Notes under the pieces: model-generated
The model's input: only the letters and a program-made list of their open reading frames with translations
Databases searched by the model: none
What the model was told of the DNA's origin: nothing
Part shown: positions 29,682 through 38,370 of the stretch, piece by piece
Numbering within the stretch: position 1 is the stretch's first letter
How the letters are laid out: each line of letters opens with the position of its first letter
Program-made: the position numbers and the translations under genes
DNA from: an uncultured Paracoccaceae bacterium
GTDB lineage: Bacteria; Pseudomonadota; Alphaproteobacteria; Rhodobacterales; Rhodobacteraceae
Length of the DNA: 64,000 nt
Reading direction: 5' to 3'
Assembly: GCA_947497065.1 (NCBI GenBank)
Contig: CANMEQ010000007.1
Location: 1 to 64,000 of the forward strand

Positions 29682-30569
29682 ATGACCCGCATGACCGCCA
29701 AAGATTTTGATCAAGGTCTTTTGGACCTGTACGATTTTTACGCCCATGGCAAAATCACCAAACGTGAATTTCTGGACCGCGCCGGCAAATATGCCGTGGG
29801 TGGCGTGACGGCGGTGGCACTGCTGGGCATGCTTAGCCCCGATTATGCGATGGCCGAACAAGTATCGTTTAACGATCCCGACATTGTGGCGGATTACATT
29901 ATGTATCCCTCGCCCAACGGCACCGGTGATGTACGTGGGTATTTGGTGCGCCCTTCAAACGTTGAAGGGCCTTTGCCTGCTGTTTTGGTGATCCACGAAA
30001 ACCGCGGTTTGAACCCCTATATCGAAGATGTTGCGCGCCGGTTGGCGAAGGCTGGTTTAATGGCTTTGGCGCCTGACGGGCTGACGTCGGTTGGTGGTTA
30101 TCCGGGCAATGATGCCGATGGCCGTGAGTTGCAGCGCACGGTGGACGGCGTTGAATTGATGAACGACTTCTTTGCGGGGTTCGAACACCTGATGGCGCGC
30201 GAAGACAGCACTGGCAAGGTAGGGGCTGTCGGGTTCTGTTACGGGGGGGGCGTGGTCAGCGCGCTGGCTGTGGCCTATCCCGAAATGGCGGCAGGTGTGC
30301 CGTTTTATGGCCGCCAGCCAGCAGCCGATGATGTGGCGAAAATCCAAGCGCCATTGATGGTTCAGATGGGCGAGTTGGACGAACGGATCAACGCAGGCTG
30401 GCCTGATTTTGAGGCGGCCCTGCAGGCCAACGACAAAACCTATGAAGGCTACATTTATGAAGGTGCGAACCACGGGTTCCACAATGACAGCACCCCGCGC
30501 TACGACGAAGGAAAGGCCGAGTTGGCTTGGGGCCGCACGCTGGAGTGGTTCAACACCTACCTGACCTAA
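29682..30569 (+). CDS. Dienelactone-hydrolase family protein
   Basis: A 295-residue alpha/beta hydrolase. The nucleophile elbow GFCYGGGVV (Cys in place of Ser, as in dienelactone hydrolase) is near residue 184; GELDERI provides the Asp and GANHGFHND the His. The N-terminal ~60 residues form a helical segment with a hydrophobic stretch (YAVGGVTAVALLGML) preceding the hydrolase fold, probably a twin-arginine-less export or anchor sequence. The substrate is unknown. A strong terminator follows. Confidence 0.9.
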   Translation: MTRMTAKDFDQGLLDLYDFYAHGKITKREFLDRAGKYAVGGVTAVALLGMLSPDYAMAEQVSFNDPDIVADYIMYPSPNGTGDVRGYLVRPSNVEGPLPAVLVIHENRGLNPYIEDVARRLAKAGLMALAPDGLTSVGGYPGNDADGRELQRTVDGVELMNDFFAGFEHLMAREDSTGKVGAVGFCYGGGVVSALAVAYPEMAAGVPFYGRQPAADDVAKIQAPLMVQMGELDERINAGWPDFEAALQANDKTYEGYIYEGANHGFHNDSTPRYDEGKAELAWGRTLEWFNTYLT

Positions 30570-30590
30570 GCCCAGTGTTAGAAATGGAAA

Positions 30591-30621
30591 CGACCGGCAC
30601 CTTCCTAGGGTGCCGGTCGTT
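30591..30621 (+). terminator. Intrinsic terminator after the dienelactone-hydrolase gene
   Basis: A perfect 12-bp stem (ACGACCGGCACC with GGTGCCGGTCGT), 7-base loop, then a run of T. It faces the convergent tctA gene. Confidence 0.93.
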
Positions 30622-30645
30622 TTTTAGGGGGCCGTGCGCTCGTGT

Positions 30646-32163
30646 TCAGTCGCCATCGGCCACGTTTCGCGCCACTTTGCGGGCACGGTAGCTGCGCGCG
30701 CTTGGCAAGAGGACCAGAATGGCGGCCAAGATGAGCAGCCCCAATGTCATCGGGCGATCGAGGATGAAGCCCAACCCGTCGTACAACTGCATTGATCGGG
30801 AGAAGTTATCCTCGAGCATCGTGCCCAAAATGAACCCGATCAACAGCGGCGCCAGTGGGTAATTTGCGAACCTGAAAATTGTCGCCATGATGCCCAAGCC
30901 CACCAGCATCAACAATTCCGTCGCATTGTTCTGGCCGATGTAGGCCCCCATCAAGGTGAAGAACAAGATGAACGGGATCAGGTAGTTGCGTGGGATCGCC
31001 AAGATTTTCGCGATGTAAGGGATCAGCGGGAGGTTCAGAACCAACAACACCAAGTTTCCGATAAACATCGAAATAATCACAGCCCAGAAAATCTCTGGTG
31101 TATCCACCATCAAACGAGGGCCCGGCGTGACGTTCAGCGCAATCAGCGCGCCCAACAAAATGGCCGTGGTGCCAGATCCGGGAATGCCAAGCGTTAGCAG
31201 CGGCACGAAAGACCCGGTGCAGGCGGCATTGTTTGCCGTTTCTGGTGCAGCCAACCCTTTGACAGAGCCTTTGCCGAATTCGGCCTGTTCATCCCCTTTG
31301 GCAATATTGCGTTCTACTGCATAGCCGAGGAAAGACGCGATCGTGGCGCCCGCGCCGGGTAACACACCAATAAAGAACCCCTGCACCGATTGCCGCCCGA
31401 TGACAGGCAACATGGCTTTGCCCTCTGCGCGAGAGAACCGCAGGTTTTCGATCTTTCCGCCTGTGCCTTGGGCCGCGCCACGTAAGGGGTTGAGCACCAG
31501 AAACAGCGCCTCTGGCAGGGCAAACATGGCCATAGCCAACGTGATGAATGAAATACCTGATTGCAAATCCATCAGGCCCATCGTGAACCGTGGCATGTTG
31601 AACAATGCGCCTTCACCAACCGTAGCCAAGATCAGCCCCAAGATCGTCATCATCAACGCTTTTGCGACCTGCCCCGTACCCGCGAAAGCCGCAATGGCGG
31701 ACAGGCCGACAACCATCAGACCGAAGTATTCGGCGGAATGGAACAGCAAGGCCACCGACGACAACGCAGGTGCGAAAATCATCAACAAAATCGCGCCAAT
31801 TGTGCCGCCTGCGAAACTGGAAACAGCTGCAATCGTCAAAGCTTTGCCGGCTTGGCCCTTGCGCGCCATTGGGTATCCGTCAAACGATGTGGCGACGGTG
31901 CCTGCGACCCCAGGGGCGTTCAGCAGAATCGACGAGGTCGAGCCGCCAAAAATTGCCCCGTAGTACACACCCGCCAACAAAATCAGCGCAGCAGCCGGAT
32001 CGCCCAAAGTGATGGCCACGGGGATCATGATCGCGATGATCGACATGGGCCCCAAGCCGGGCAACATGCCGATAAACGTGCCGATCAAGCACCCCGCAAT
32101 GACCATCAACAGGTTTTGGATCGAAAACGCGGCCTCAAGACCAATAAAAATGCCTTCTAACAT
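30646..32163 (-). CDS. tctA: Tripartite tricarboxylate transporter, large permease TctA
   Basis: A 505-residue membrane protein with about ten to twelve helices. Family motifs include GTFIGMLPGLGPMSIIAIMIP near residue 27 (seen as GTFIGMLPGLGP), GAIFGGSTSSILLNAPG, and GALIALNVTPGPRLM in the second half. It forms the transport channel with TctB, driven by an ion gradient and fed by the TctC binding protein. It is last in the operon tctC-tctB-tctA. The substrate is probably a carboxylate. Confidence 0.96.
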   Translation of the reverse strand: MLEGIFIGLEAAFSIQNLLMVIAGCLIGTFIGMLPGLGPMSIIAIMIPVAITLGDPAAALILLAGVYYGAIFGGSTSSILLNAPGVAGTVATSFDGYPMARKGQAGKALTIAAVSSFAGGTIGAILLMIFAPALSSVALLFHSAEYFGLMVVGLSAIAAFAGTGQVAKALMMTILGLILATVGEGALFNMPRFTMGLMDLQSGISFITLAMAMFALPEALFLVLNPLRGAAQGTGGKIENLRFSRAEGKAMLPVIGRQSVQGFFIGVLPGAGATIASFLGYAVERNIAKGDEQAEFGKGSVKGLAAPETANNAACTGSFVPLLTLGIPGSGTTAILLGALIALNVTPGPRLMVDTPEIFWAVIISMFIGNLVLLVLNLPLIPYIAKILAIPRNYLIPFILFFTLMGAYIGQNNATELLMLVGLGIMATIFRFANYPLAPLLIGFILGTMLEDNFSRSMQLYDGLGFILDRPMTLGLLILAAILVLLPSARSYRARKVARNVADGD

Positions 32164-32166
32164 GGA

Positions 32167-32655
32167 TCAGGTCCCCATAAAGAATGGAAATGGGCGCAGA
32201 AAAATCCCGAGGACTTCTTGCACGAGGTACCAGACACCAACAGTTGCCAGAACCGCCGTGGGGATCATGATGTGGAACTTGCGTTCGCCTAAGATCGTAC
32301 TGCCCAAGACCAGAAAGCCGGTGGTCGCGATCAAGAACCCTGCTGGGCGCAGCAGCAGCGCATAGGCCACCATCAAGGCCAGCAAAAGGGCCGCTTGCCC
32401 CACTTTGTATTCGCCCAGTTTACGGTAATCGATTTCACTGTCCGAGGCGGTGTCCCCGCCCTTTTCGATGCCCAGCAAAACAATCAAGCCAACGACGCAG
32501 CCGAAAATGGCGAGCACCTTTGGAAAGGTCGATGGCCACACGGGATTGCGTTGCATGAATGGTGGTAAAAGCTGATCCATCGTGAAGAATGCGGTGTAGC
32601 CATAAATGCAACAAAACGCGACGAAAACCAGCGCGATCCAACGATCGAGCGCCAT
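32167..32655 (-). CDS. tctB: Tripartite tricarboxylate transporter, small permease TctB
   Basis: A 162-residue membrane protein with four helices, the usual size for TctB. It is the poorly conserved small membrane subunit paired with TctA, three bases downstream. The ATG at 32655 follows GGAGGGG at good spacing; an in-frame TTG five codons upstream is less likely. A strong stem-loop separates it from tctC. Confidence 0.9.
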   Translation of the reverse strand: MALDRWIALVFVAFCCIYGYTAFFTMDQLLPPFMQRNPVWPSTFPKVLAIFGCVVGLIVLLGIEKGGDTASDSEIDYRKLGEYKVGQAALLLALMVAYALLLRPAGFLIATTGFLVLGSTILGERKFHIMIPTAVLATVGVWYLVQEVLGIFLRPFPFFMGT

Positions 32656-32690
32656 AGTGTCCCCTCCCAAAAGTGTAAATTATATCGTCT

Positions 32691-32721
32691 GACTGGCGCC
32701 CGCGCAGGGCAGGCGCCAGTC
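32691..32721 (-). promoter_or_regulatory. Intercistronic stem-loop between tctC and tctB
   Basis: GACTGGCGCC pairs perfectly with GGCGCCAGTC around an 11-base loop. On the minus-strand transcript it lies just after tctC with no U-run, so it probably stabilises tctC mRNA or partly blocks read-through, giving more binding protein than permease. Confidence 0.7.
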
Positions 32722-32736
32722 GGTATTGAGGTCCGT

Positions 32737-33723
32737 TTAGAGGAAGCCCAATTTTTTCATCAGCTCGCCGATAACCTCTTCCTGCTCGGTCAGGAAGGTT
32801 ACGAAATCGTCGCCGTTGTTGTGAATGTTGACCCAGCCGTTGCGGCCGCGAACGTCTTCCCATTCAGCGGTGTCGTACATTTTCGTCAGCGCGTCTTGAT
32901 AGGCCACAAGCTCTGCATCGGAAATGCCAGGTGCCGCGAAGAAACCGCGCCAGTTTACAAATGTTGTGTCCAGACCTTGTTCAGTCATGGTGGGGGCATC
33001 TGCGAAAGCGTCCACACGTTCAGGGGATGTGACACCCAAAATGCGAACCTCGCCCTGATCGGCCAAAGTTACAGCTTCGGAGAAGCCGGTAGAGAGCGCT
33101 TGAATTTCACCCGACAGAAGGCCCGCCATCGCGGTACCGCCAGCGTCGTACGGGATGTAGTTAAAGCCGGTCGGGTCTTCGCCTGCGGCTTCCATCACCA
33201 TCGCGGCAACAAGGTGGTCCATCCCGCCAGGAACGGAACCGCCACCAATGGCAACGCTGCGGTTATCTGTGCGGTAAGCTGCCAACAAATCATCCATGGT
33301 CATGATGTCGCTGTCGGTGTTCACAACAATCGCGGCGTAATCGCCGATTGTGCCTGCAACAGGTGTCAGGTCGCGGAAGCTTTGCGGGAAGACACCCGTC
33401 AGGGAGCGGATCACGATCGGTGTGGAATTCACCATCAATGTGTTGTCGAGGCTTTCCGCGTTTTCAATCAGGTGTGCAATCGCAACACCACCGCCGCCGC
33501 CGGACATGTTCTCGTAAGAGGCAGAGCCAACCAGCCCCGCATCTGTCAGCGCCTCGCCCGTGCCACGGGCTGTGCCGTCCCATCCGCCGCCAGCGCCGCC
33601 AGGGATCAAGAAATGAATTTCATCAAGCACCTGATGACCATCCGCGTGGGCCATGCCCCCGATTGAAACAAGTGCCGTTGTTGCCGCGATCATTGCGCGA
33701 CGTGTCCACCCATAGGTGTTCAT
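32737..33723 (-). CDS. tctC: Tripartite tricarboxylate transporter substrate-binding protein TctC
   Basis: A 328-residue periplasmic binding protein with a Sec signal peptide (cleavage about residue 27, GGMAHA). The Bug/TctC fold is shown by EIHFLIPGGAGGGWDGTARG near the mature N-terminus (in part: IPGGAGGGWDGTAR), IGGGSVPGGMDHL in the middle and the C-terminal QEEVIGELMKKLG. It presents a carboxylate-like ligand to TctAB. The Bug family is large and its ligands vary, so the exact substrate is open. It is divergent from tctD. Confidence 0.95.
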   Translation of the reverse strand: MNTYGWTRRAMIAATTALVSIGGMAHADGHQVLDEIHFLIPGGAGGGWDGTARGTGEALTDAGLVGSASYENMSGGGGGVAIAHLIENAESLDNTLMVNSTPIVIRSLTGVFPQSFRDLTPVAGTIGDYAAIVVNTDSDIMTMDDLLAAYRTDNRSVAIGGGSVPGGMDHLVAAMVMEAAGEDPTGFNYIPYDAGGTAMAGLLSGEIQALSTGFSEAVTLADQGEVRILGVTSPERVDAFADAPTMTEQGLDTTFVNWRGFFAAPGISDAELVAYQDALTKMYDTAEWEDVRGRNGWVNIHNNGDDFVTFLTEQEEVIGELMKKLGFL

Positions 33724-33789
33724 ATTGGTATCCTCCCATTTGACAAAGCGGCCTCCCGCCGCTCAGTTTGGCAAAGTAAACACAGTAAG

Positions 33790-33807
33790 CTGACACAGAC
33801 CTGACAC
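33790..33807 (+). promoter_or_regulatory. CTGACAC direct repeats, candidate TctD site
   Basis: CTGACAC occurs at 33790-33796 and 33801-33807, an 11-bp period, in the 129-base gap between tctC and tctD. OmpR-family regulators such as TctD typically bind direct repeats one helical turn apart. An AGCGGC-CTCCC-GCCGCT hairpin lies nearer tctC. Confidence 0.5.
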
Positions 33808-33852
33808 GCGCGAAAACAATCTTCGCTGCTCCGCCAGAATGGGAAGAAAACC

Positions 33853-34515
33853 TTGAGATATCTGTTGGTTGAGGACAATCAAGAACTTGCCGAGGCGGTT
33901 GTAAACCGGATCGAACTGGATGGTCATGCGGTCGATCACGCCGCATCGTTAGCGCAGGCGAGCGACTGCCTCGCGGCTGCAGATTACGATTTGATTCTGC
34001 TTGACGTGATGCTGCCCGACGGTGACGGGCGCGACTTTTTGGCAACACGTCGTGATGTGTCAGAGACGCCCGTGATCGTCCTGACGGCCCGCAGTCAGAT
34101 CAGTGATCGGGTGGGCGCGCTGGACCAAGGGGCCGACGACTACATCACCAAACCGTTCGATTTTGCCGAGCTTGAGGCCCGCTGCCGCGCCGTTTTGCGG
34201 CGCAGAGGGGGGGCTGCGAAAAACGAGGTAAAAATCGGAACCGCAACGTTTGACCTGACCAATGGAACGCTCCGCGTTGGGGACGACATCATCGAACTGC
34301 GCAATCGCGAATTGCGTCTTTTAGAGGTTTTCGTGCGCAATGCGGGGCAGATTTTATCGAAGACGCAACTGGTCGACCGGATGTTTTCATATGACGCTGA
34401 AGTCACCGAAAATGCGATCGAGGTGTACGTCGGGCGATTGCGCAAAAAGCTGACACGTGCTGGCGCACGCATCGAAACGGTGCGTGGGCTTGGCTACAGG
34501 TTGCATGGGTCATGA
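33853..34515 (+). CDS. tctD: TctD-type response regulator
   Basis: A 220-residue OmpR-family regulator. The receiver has EDN near residue 7, phospho-Asp in LILLDVMLPDGDG (about residue 51) and KPFDFAELEAR; the winged helix has VTENAIEVYVGRLRKKL. The start appears to be TTG at 33853, preceded by GGGAAG; no in-frame ATG lies nearby. It overlaps tctE by 4 bases and is divergent from tctCBA, which it probably controls. Confidence 0.93.
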   Translation: MRYLLVEDNQELAEAVVNRIELDGHAVDHAASLAQASDCLAAADYDLILLDVMLPDGDGRDFLATRRDVSETPVIVLTARSQISDRVGALDQGADDYITKPFDFAELEARCRAVLRRRGGAAKNEVKIGTATFDLTNGTLRVGDDIIELRNRELRLLEVFVRNAGQILSKTQLVDRMFSYDAEVTENAIEVYVGRLRKKLTRAGARIETVRGLGYRLHGS

Positions 34516-35879
34516 CACCCAACTCATCGATCTCCCGCAGATTGACGTTTTTGCTGGCCTGCGTGGCGGCGGTGCTGTCCGTTTTATCGTGGTACATGGT
34601 GACGGAATTCGCGCGCCAAGCGGCGGAGCGGACACAAGACAACATCCTCGAAGCAGCAGCGACCATCATCGCCGAAGCCTTGCGCAGCGAAGACGGCGAG
34701 GTGCGCCTAGAATTGCCCTATTCTGCGTTTTCGATGCTGGGCGCCATCAGCGAAGACCGTGTTTTCTACCATGTTGCCACGGGCACAGAGACACTGACTG
34801 GGAACGCACCCATCAACGCGAACCTGACCGCGCCGACAACGGGCCAAACCGCATTGGACACGATCACCTATCAGGCAGAGCCCGTGCGCGTGGCATCGGT
34901 GACGCGGGTGATTTTAAACAATCAAGCGCCTGTTCCCGTCACCGTGTCTGTCGGGCAAACACGAAATGGGGTCAGCCTGATTGCCAACGATCTGTCGCGC
35001 ACCGCGGGCATTTTCAGCATCGCTTTTTTTGTTTTGGCGGTCGGTTTGTCGGCCATTGTCGCGCGCACATCTTTGCGACAATTGAAGGTCATCGCAGAGG
35101 CTGTCGGGCGCAGGGGACCGTCAGATTTGCGGCCCTTGCGCCACCCCGCACCAGAAGAATTGGCGCCGCTGATGGTGGCGTTGAACAGTTTGATCGACCG
35201 TTTGGCGCGATCACTACGACAGTCCGAAGATTTCATAACCGAGGCCGCCCACCGGGTACGCACCCCATTGGCCACCGTGCGCGCCCAGGCCGAAGTTGCC
35301 CTGCGGCGCGTGGAGAGTGCTGACGAAAAACAACGGATGCGGCAGATCATCCGAGCGGTGGACGAAAGCTCTCGTTCTGCGGGGCAATTGCTGGATCATG
35401 CGACGGTTGCGTATCGTGCCGAAAACGTGCCGGACAACCGCGTCGATCTTGCATTCGTTGCGAAGGTGGCGACCGATGCATTGCAGCCCACCGCCGATAT
35501 GAAGGACATCGACATTGGGCTGCGCACCGAAGAGACCGTTGTGCTTGGGGACCGCGTGCTGTTGGAAAGTGCGTTGCGCAATGTTTTGGACAACGCGGTC
35601 AAATATTCGCCGCCCGAAACCAGTGTATCCGTTACGGTGTTTAAGGCCGATGGTTTCGGCCAGATCACAGTATCTGATCACGGGCCGGGTTTGGGCACTG
35701 CCCCCTACGACCGCTACACGAACAGGTTCCAACGTGGTGAAAACGTCGGTGGGACAGTCGGATCCGGTCTAGGACTGACGATTGCGAAAGACGTGGTCGT
35801 CGCCCATCGCGGCACGATTGAATTAACTGACAACGAAGGGAGCGGCACATGCGTTTCGTTGATTTTGCCATTGGCCTAG
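34512..35879 (+). CDS. tctE: TctE-type sensor histidine kinase
   Basis: A 455-residue membrane kinase with TM1 about residues 10-32 and TM2 about 165-190, enclosing a periplasmic sensor region. The HisKA site is EAAHRVRTPLATVRAQAEVAL, in which AHRVRTPL carries the phospho-His, an H-R-[VL]-R-T-P form typical of TctE rather than HELRTP. The ATPase has NVLDNAVKYSP, SDHGPGL and GSGLGLTIAKDVV. Its end overlaps a periplasmic binding-protein gene by 31 bases, suggesting that protein delivers the signal. Confidence 0.93.
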   Translation: MTPNSSISRRLTFLLACVAAVLSVLSWYMVTEFARQAAERTQDNILEAAATIIAEALRSEDGEVRLELPYSAFSMLGAISEDRVFYHVATGTETLTGNAPINANLTAPTTGQTALDTITYQAEPVRVASVTRVILNNQAPVPVTVSVGQTRNGVSLIANDLSRTAGIFSIAFFVLAVGLSAIVARTSLRQLKVIAEAVGRRGPSDLRPLRHPAPEELAPLMVALNSLIDRLARSLRQSEDFITEAAHRVRTPLATVRAQAEVALRRVESADEKQRMRQIIRAVDESSRSAGQLLDHATVAYRAENVPDNRVDLAFVAKVATDALQPTADMKDIDIGLRTEETVVLGDRVLLESALRNVLDNAVKYSPPETSVSVTVFKADGFGQITVSDHGPGLGTAPYDRYTNRFQRGENVGGTVGSGLGLTIAKDVVVAHRGTIELTDNEGSGTCVSLILPLA

Positions 35880-36880
35880 GGCTGTGTTTGCTGGGGTTTA
35901 GCGCCCATGCCTTGGAGATTGAGGAACAGCGCAGCTATGCGGGGAGCGGCCCGGTGGTGGTGCGCATTCTATCAACAGCCGATCTGGCCGCGTTCGAGCC
36001 GTTCATCACCACGTTTCAGGCGCAACACCCGGAAATTGGCGTGGACTACACAGTGTCGTCCAGCGCCGAGGTGTACCGCGCGATTCAGGGCGGCGCGCGC
36101 TACGATGTGGTCATTTCCTCTGCCATGGATTTGCAATTCAAACTCGCCAATGACGGGTTCGCGCAAACCTATTCATCCGAGCTGACGGACCGTTTGCCAA
36201 GCTGGGCCAGATGGCGGGATTTGATTTTTGCCTTCACGTCGGAGCCTGCCGTAGCCGTAGTCTCGACCGAATTGTTTGCCGGTTTGCCCCTTCCGAAAAC
36301 ACGGCAGGAATTGATTGCGATTTTGCGTGAAAACCCGGAGCGGTTCGTGGGAGCCATCGGCACCTACGACGTCCGCACCAGTGGGTTGGGCTATTTGTTC
36401 GCCACACAAGAAGCGCGCATTTCAGACGCCTATTGGCGCCTTTCAGAGGTTATGGGACGGCTTGATCCAGCGCTATACTGCTGTTCAGGCCAGATGATTG
36501 ACGATGTGTCCGAAGGTAGGCTCGCATTGGCATACAACGTCTTAGGGAGTTACGCGGACCAACGGTTGGCCGAACCGGGCAATGGCGGTATGCAGATCAT
36601 CGAATTTGATGATTTCGACAACGTTATGCTGCGCACTGCGATCATCCCAAAAACCGTGACCGCCCCGCAAGAAGCGGGCCTGTTTATCGACACGATGCTT
36701 GCGACGGGTCTGCGGCAGAACCAAGACGATTGGGTCCTGCCCCCCTTGGCGGCGTCAAACACGCAGCAGCTGAGCTTTGGCCCTATCCGGTTGGGGCCAA
36801 CGTTGTTGGTTTACCTAGATCCATTGAACCGACGCGCGTTTCTGGAAAGCTGGCAGGATGCTGTCGAACAGGGGCTGTGA
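35849..36880 (+). CDS. Orphan periplasmic solute-binding protein linked to TctDE
   Basis: A 343-residue secreted protein (signal peptide to about residue 20, SAHA) of the ABC-type extracellular solute-binding class, resembling iron(III)/spermidine-type binders: STADLAAFEPFITTFQAQHP, then YDVVISSAMDLQFKLANDG and the later LGYLFATQEA. No ABC permease or ATPase gene is nearby. It overlaps tctE by 31 bases, so it is probably a ligand receptor for the sensor rather than part of an importer; this is inference. A pair of Cys (ALYCCSGQ) lies near residue 210. Confidence 0.82.
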   Translation: MRFVDFAIGLGLCLLGFSAHALEIEEQRSYAGSGPVVVRILSTADLAAFEPFITTFQAQHPEIGVDYTVSSSAEVYRAIQGGARYDVVISSAMDLQFKLANDGFAQTYSSELTDRLPSWARWRDLIFAFTSEPAVAVVSTELFAGLPLPKTRQELIAILRENPERFVGAIGTYDVRTSGLGYLFATQEARISDAYWRLSEVMGRLDPALYCCSGQMIDDVSEGRLALAYNVLGSYADQRLAEPGNGGMQIIEFDDFDNVMLRTAIIPKTVTAPQEAGLFIDTMLATGLRQNQDDWVLPPLAASNTQQLSFGPIRLGPTLLVYLDPLNRRAFLESWQDAVEQGL

Positions 36881-36901
36881 GCCGCTGCCTGCGCGGCACT
36901 T

Positions 36902-37642
36902 TTACGCGCGGGCTTCGTCCATCAAACGGCGCATTTCGCCAATTGCGTCGGGCAAGCCACGGAAAATGGATTCGCCGATCAAAAAGTGACCGATGTTCAG
37001 CTCCATCACCTCTGGCAAGGCTGCGATGGGGGTGACCGTTTCGTATGTCAAACCGTGGCCCGCGTGGACTTCGAGGCCCAGCGAATAGGCAAAGGTCGAC
37101 ATCTCGCGCATCTTTTCCAATTCTGCATCGCGGGTTGCGAAATCACCTTCCGAGTGGGCATCGCAATAGGCCCCTGTGTGAAGCTCAATCACCTGCGCGC
37201 CAATGCGGGCGGCAGCCTCGATCTGACGTTTGTCAGCCGCGATAAAAATGGACACACGGCACCCGGCCTCTCGCAGGGGGGCGATGTAATGCGCCAATGC
37301 GTTTTCTTCGCGCGCCACTTCCAGACCGCCTTCGGTGGTCCGTTCTTCGCGTTTTTCGGGTACGATGCACACAGCGTGAGGCTTATGACGCAGGGCAATC
37401 GCCTGCATTTCGGCTGTTGCGGCCATTTCAAAATTCAACGGGACGGTCAGCGCATCCATCAACGCATCAATGTCGGCATCGCCAATATGGCGACGGTCTT
37501 CGCGCAAGTGCGCGGTAATGCCATCGGCCCCTGCGGCTTCGGCCATTTTGGCGGCGCGTACAGGGTCGGGGGTGGCTCCGCCGCGCGCGTTGCGCACTGT
37601 AGCCACGTGATCGATATTCACACCAAGACGTAATTTGGACAT
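36902..37642 (-). CDS. pdxJ: Pyridoxine 5'-phosphate synthase
   Basis: A 246-residue PdxJ that condenses 1-deoxyxylulose 5-phosphate with 3-amino-2-oxopropyl phosphate to make pyridoxine phosphate (vitamin B6). It opens [19 protein letters not shown], has HLREDRRHI near residue 50, catalytic Glu in [12 protein letters not shown], and GHGLTYE plus [10 protein letters not shown] at the C-terminus. It is downstream of DUF2062 and rsh on the minus strand. Confidence 0.97.
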   Translation of the reverse strand: MSKLRLGVNIDHVATVRNARGGATPDPVRAAKMAEAAGADGITAHLREDRRHIGDADIDALMDALTVPLNFEMAATAEMQAIALRHKPHAVCIVPEKREERTTEGGLEVAREENALAHYIAPLREAGCRVSIFIAADKRQIEAAARIGAQVIELHTGAYCDAHSEGDFATRDAELEKMREMSTFAYSLGLEVHAGHGLTYETVTPIAALPEVMELNIGHFLIGESIFRGLPDAIGEMRRLMDEARA

Positions 37643-37680
37643 AGACCAGCACTCCTTCTGGACTGATGATATAGCAGCGG

Positions 37681-38337
37681 TCAGGCGCCGTCAGCCGGAT
37701 TCTTCAGCTGCGCCAATTTTTCGCGCAACCGCTTTCGGCGGCTGTTTTGGTACACTTTAATCACCGGCACGCTGAGGTAGTAACACACGGTCGCGGCGAC
37801 GATACCCGGAAGGATGCCGCCGATCATGTAGGGGTAGAATACCTCGTGGTAGAACATATCCAGCCCGCGCCAATCCATTGTCGCGTCCGTGAAAATCGCC
37901 TTGAAATTATGCCATAGATCGCTGAAGGCATTGCCGAACTGGCAGCCGATTTTGCAAACATTCCGTCCATCTGCCGTGGCCACCAACGTATGGTCCATAC
38001 GGGTACCCAACAGCCAATGTCCTGTTGTCAAAGCCGACCACGCGATGGGCACATAGGTCAGCGGATTGCCGAAAAACGTCCCCATCAATGACGCCAGCAC
38101 ATTGCCACGCATCAAGACAGCCAGCCCCATCGCGATGAAAAAATGAAGGCTGTAGAACGGTGTGAACGAGGTGAAAACACCAGCCCAAATCCCGCGCGAG
38201 ATTTTTTCTGGTGTGTCCGGAAGCCTGCGCACGCGGTGTTTGACGTATTGCGCCGCGCGCCCCCAACCGCCACGCGGCCAAAGGATTTCCAGCACCGCAC
38301 GCCAGATGGGTCGTCTGTCTCGGCGTCTAAAGACCAC
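37681..38337 (-). CDS. DUF2062 membrane protein
   Basis: A 218-residue inner-membrane protein of the DUF2062 family, with a basic N-terminus and two to three helices. Family marks are [24 protein letters not shown] and [11 protein letters not shown], of which [12 protein letters not shown] and [12 protein letters not shown] are seen. Function is not established. It lies between rsh and pdxJ, the usual neighbours in this group. Confidence 0.88.
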   Translation of the reverse strand: MVFRRRDRRPIWRAVLEILWPRGGWGRAAQYVKHRVRRLPDTPEKISRGIWAGVFTSFTPFYSLHFFIAMGLAVLMRGNVLASLMGTFFGNPLTYVPIAWSALTTGHWLLGTRMDHTLVATADGRNVCKIGCQFGNAFSDLWHNFKAIFTDATMDWRGLDMFYHEVFYPYMIGGILPGIVAATVCYYLSVPVIKVYQNSRRKRLREKLAQLKNPADGA

Positions 38338-38370
38338 CTGTTCCCGTCCTTGCCCCTGCGTTCGGGGCGG

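Noticed and set aside
28107-36880. Genomic island with mobile genes
   Set aside because: The block interrupts a common gene order, but there is no integrase, transposase, tRNA or flanking repeat, so it is reported only as a gene-order difference.
36881-36897. Terminator after the TctDE-linked binding protein
   Set aside because: GCCGC/GCGGC is only a 5-bp stem followed by ACTTTTA; it may act weakly but cannot be called with confidence.
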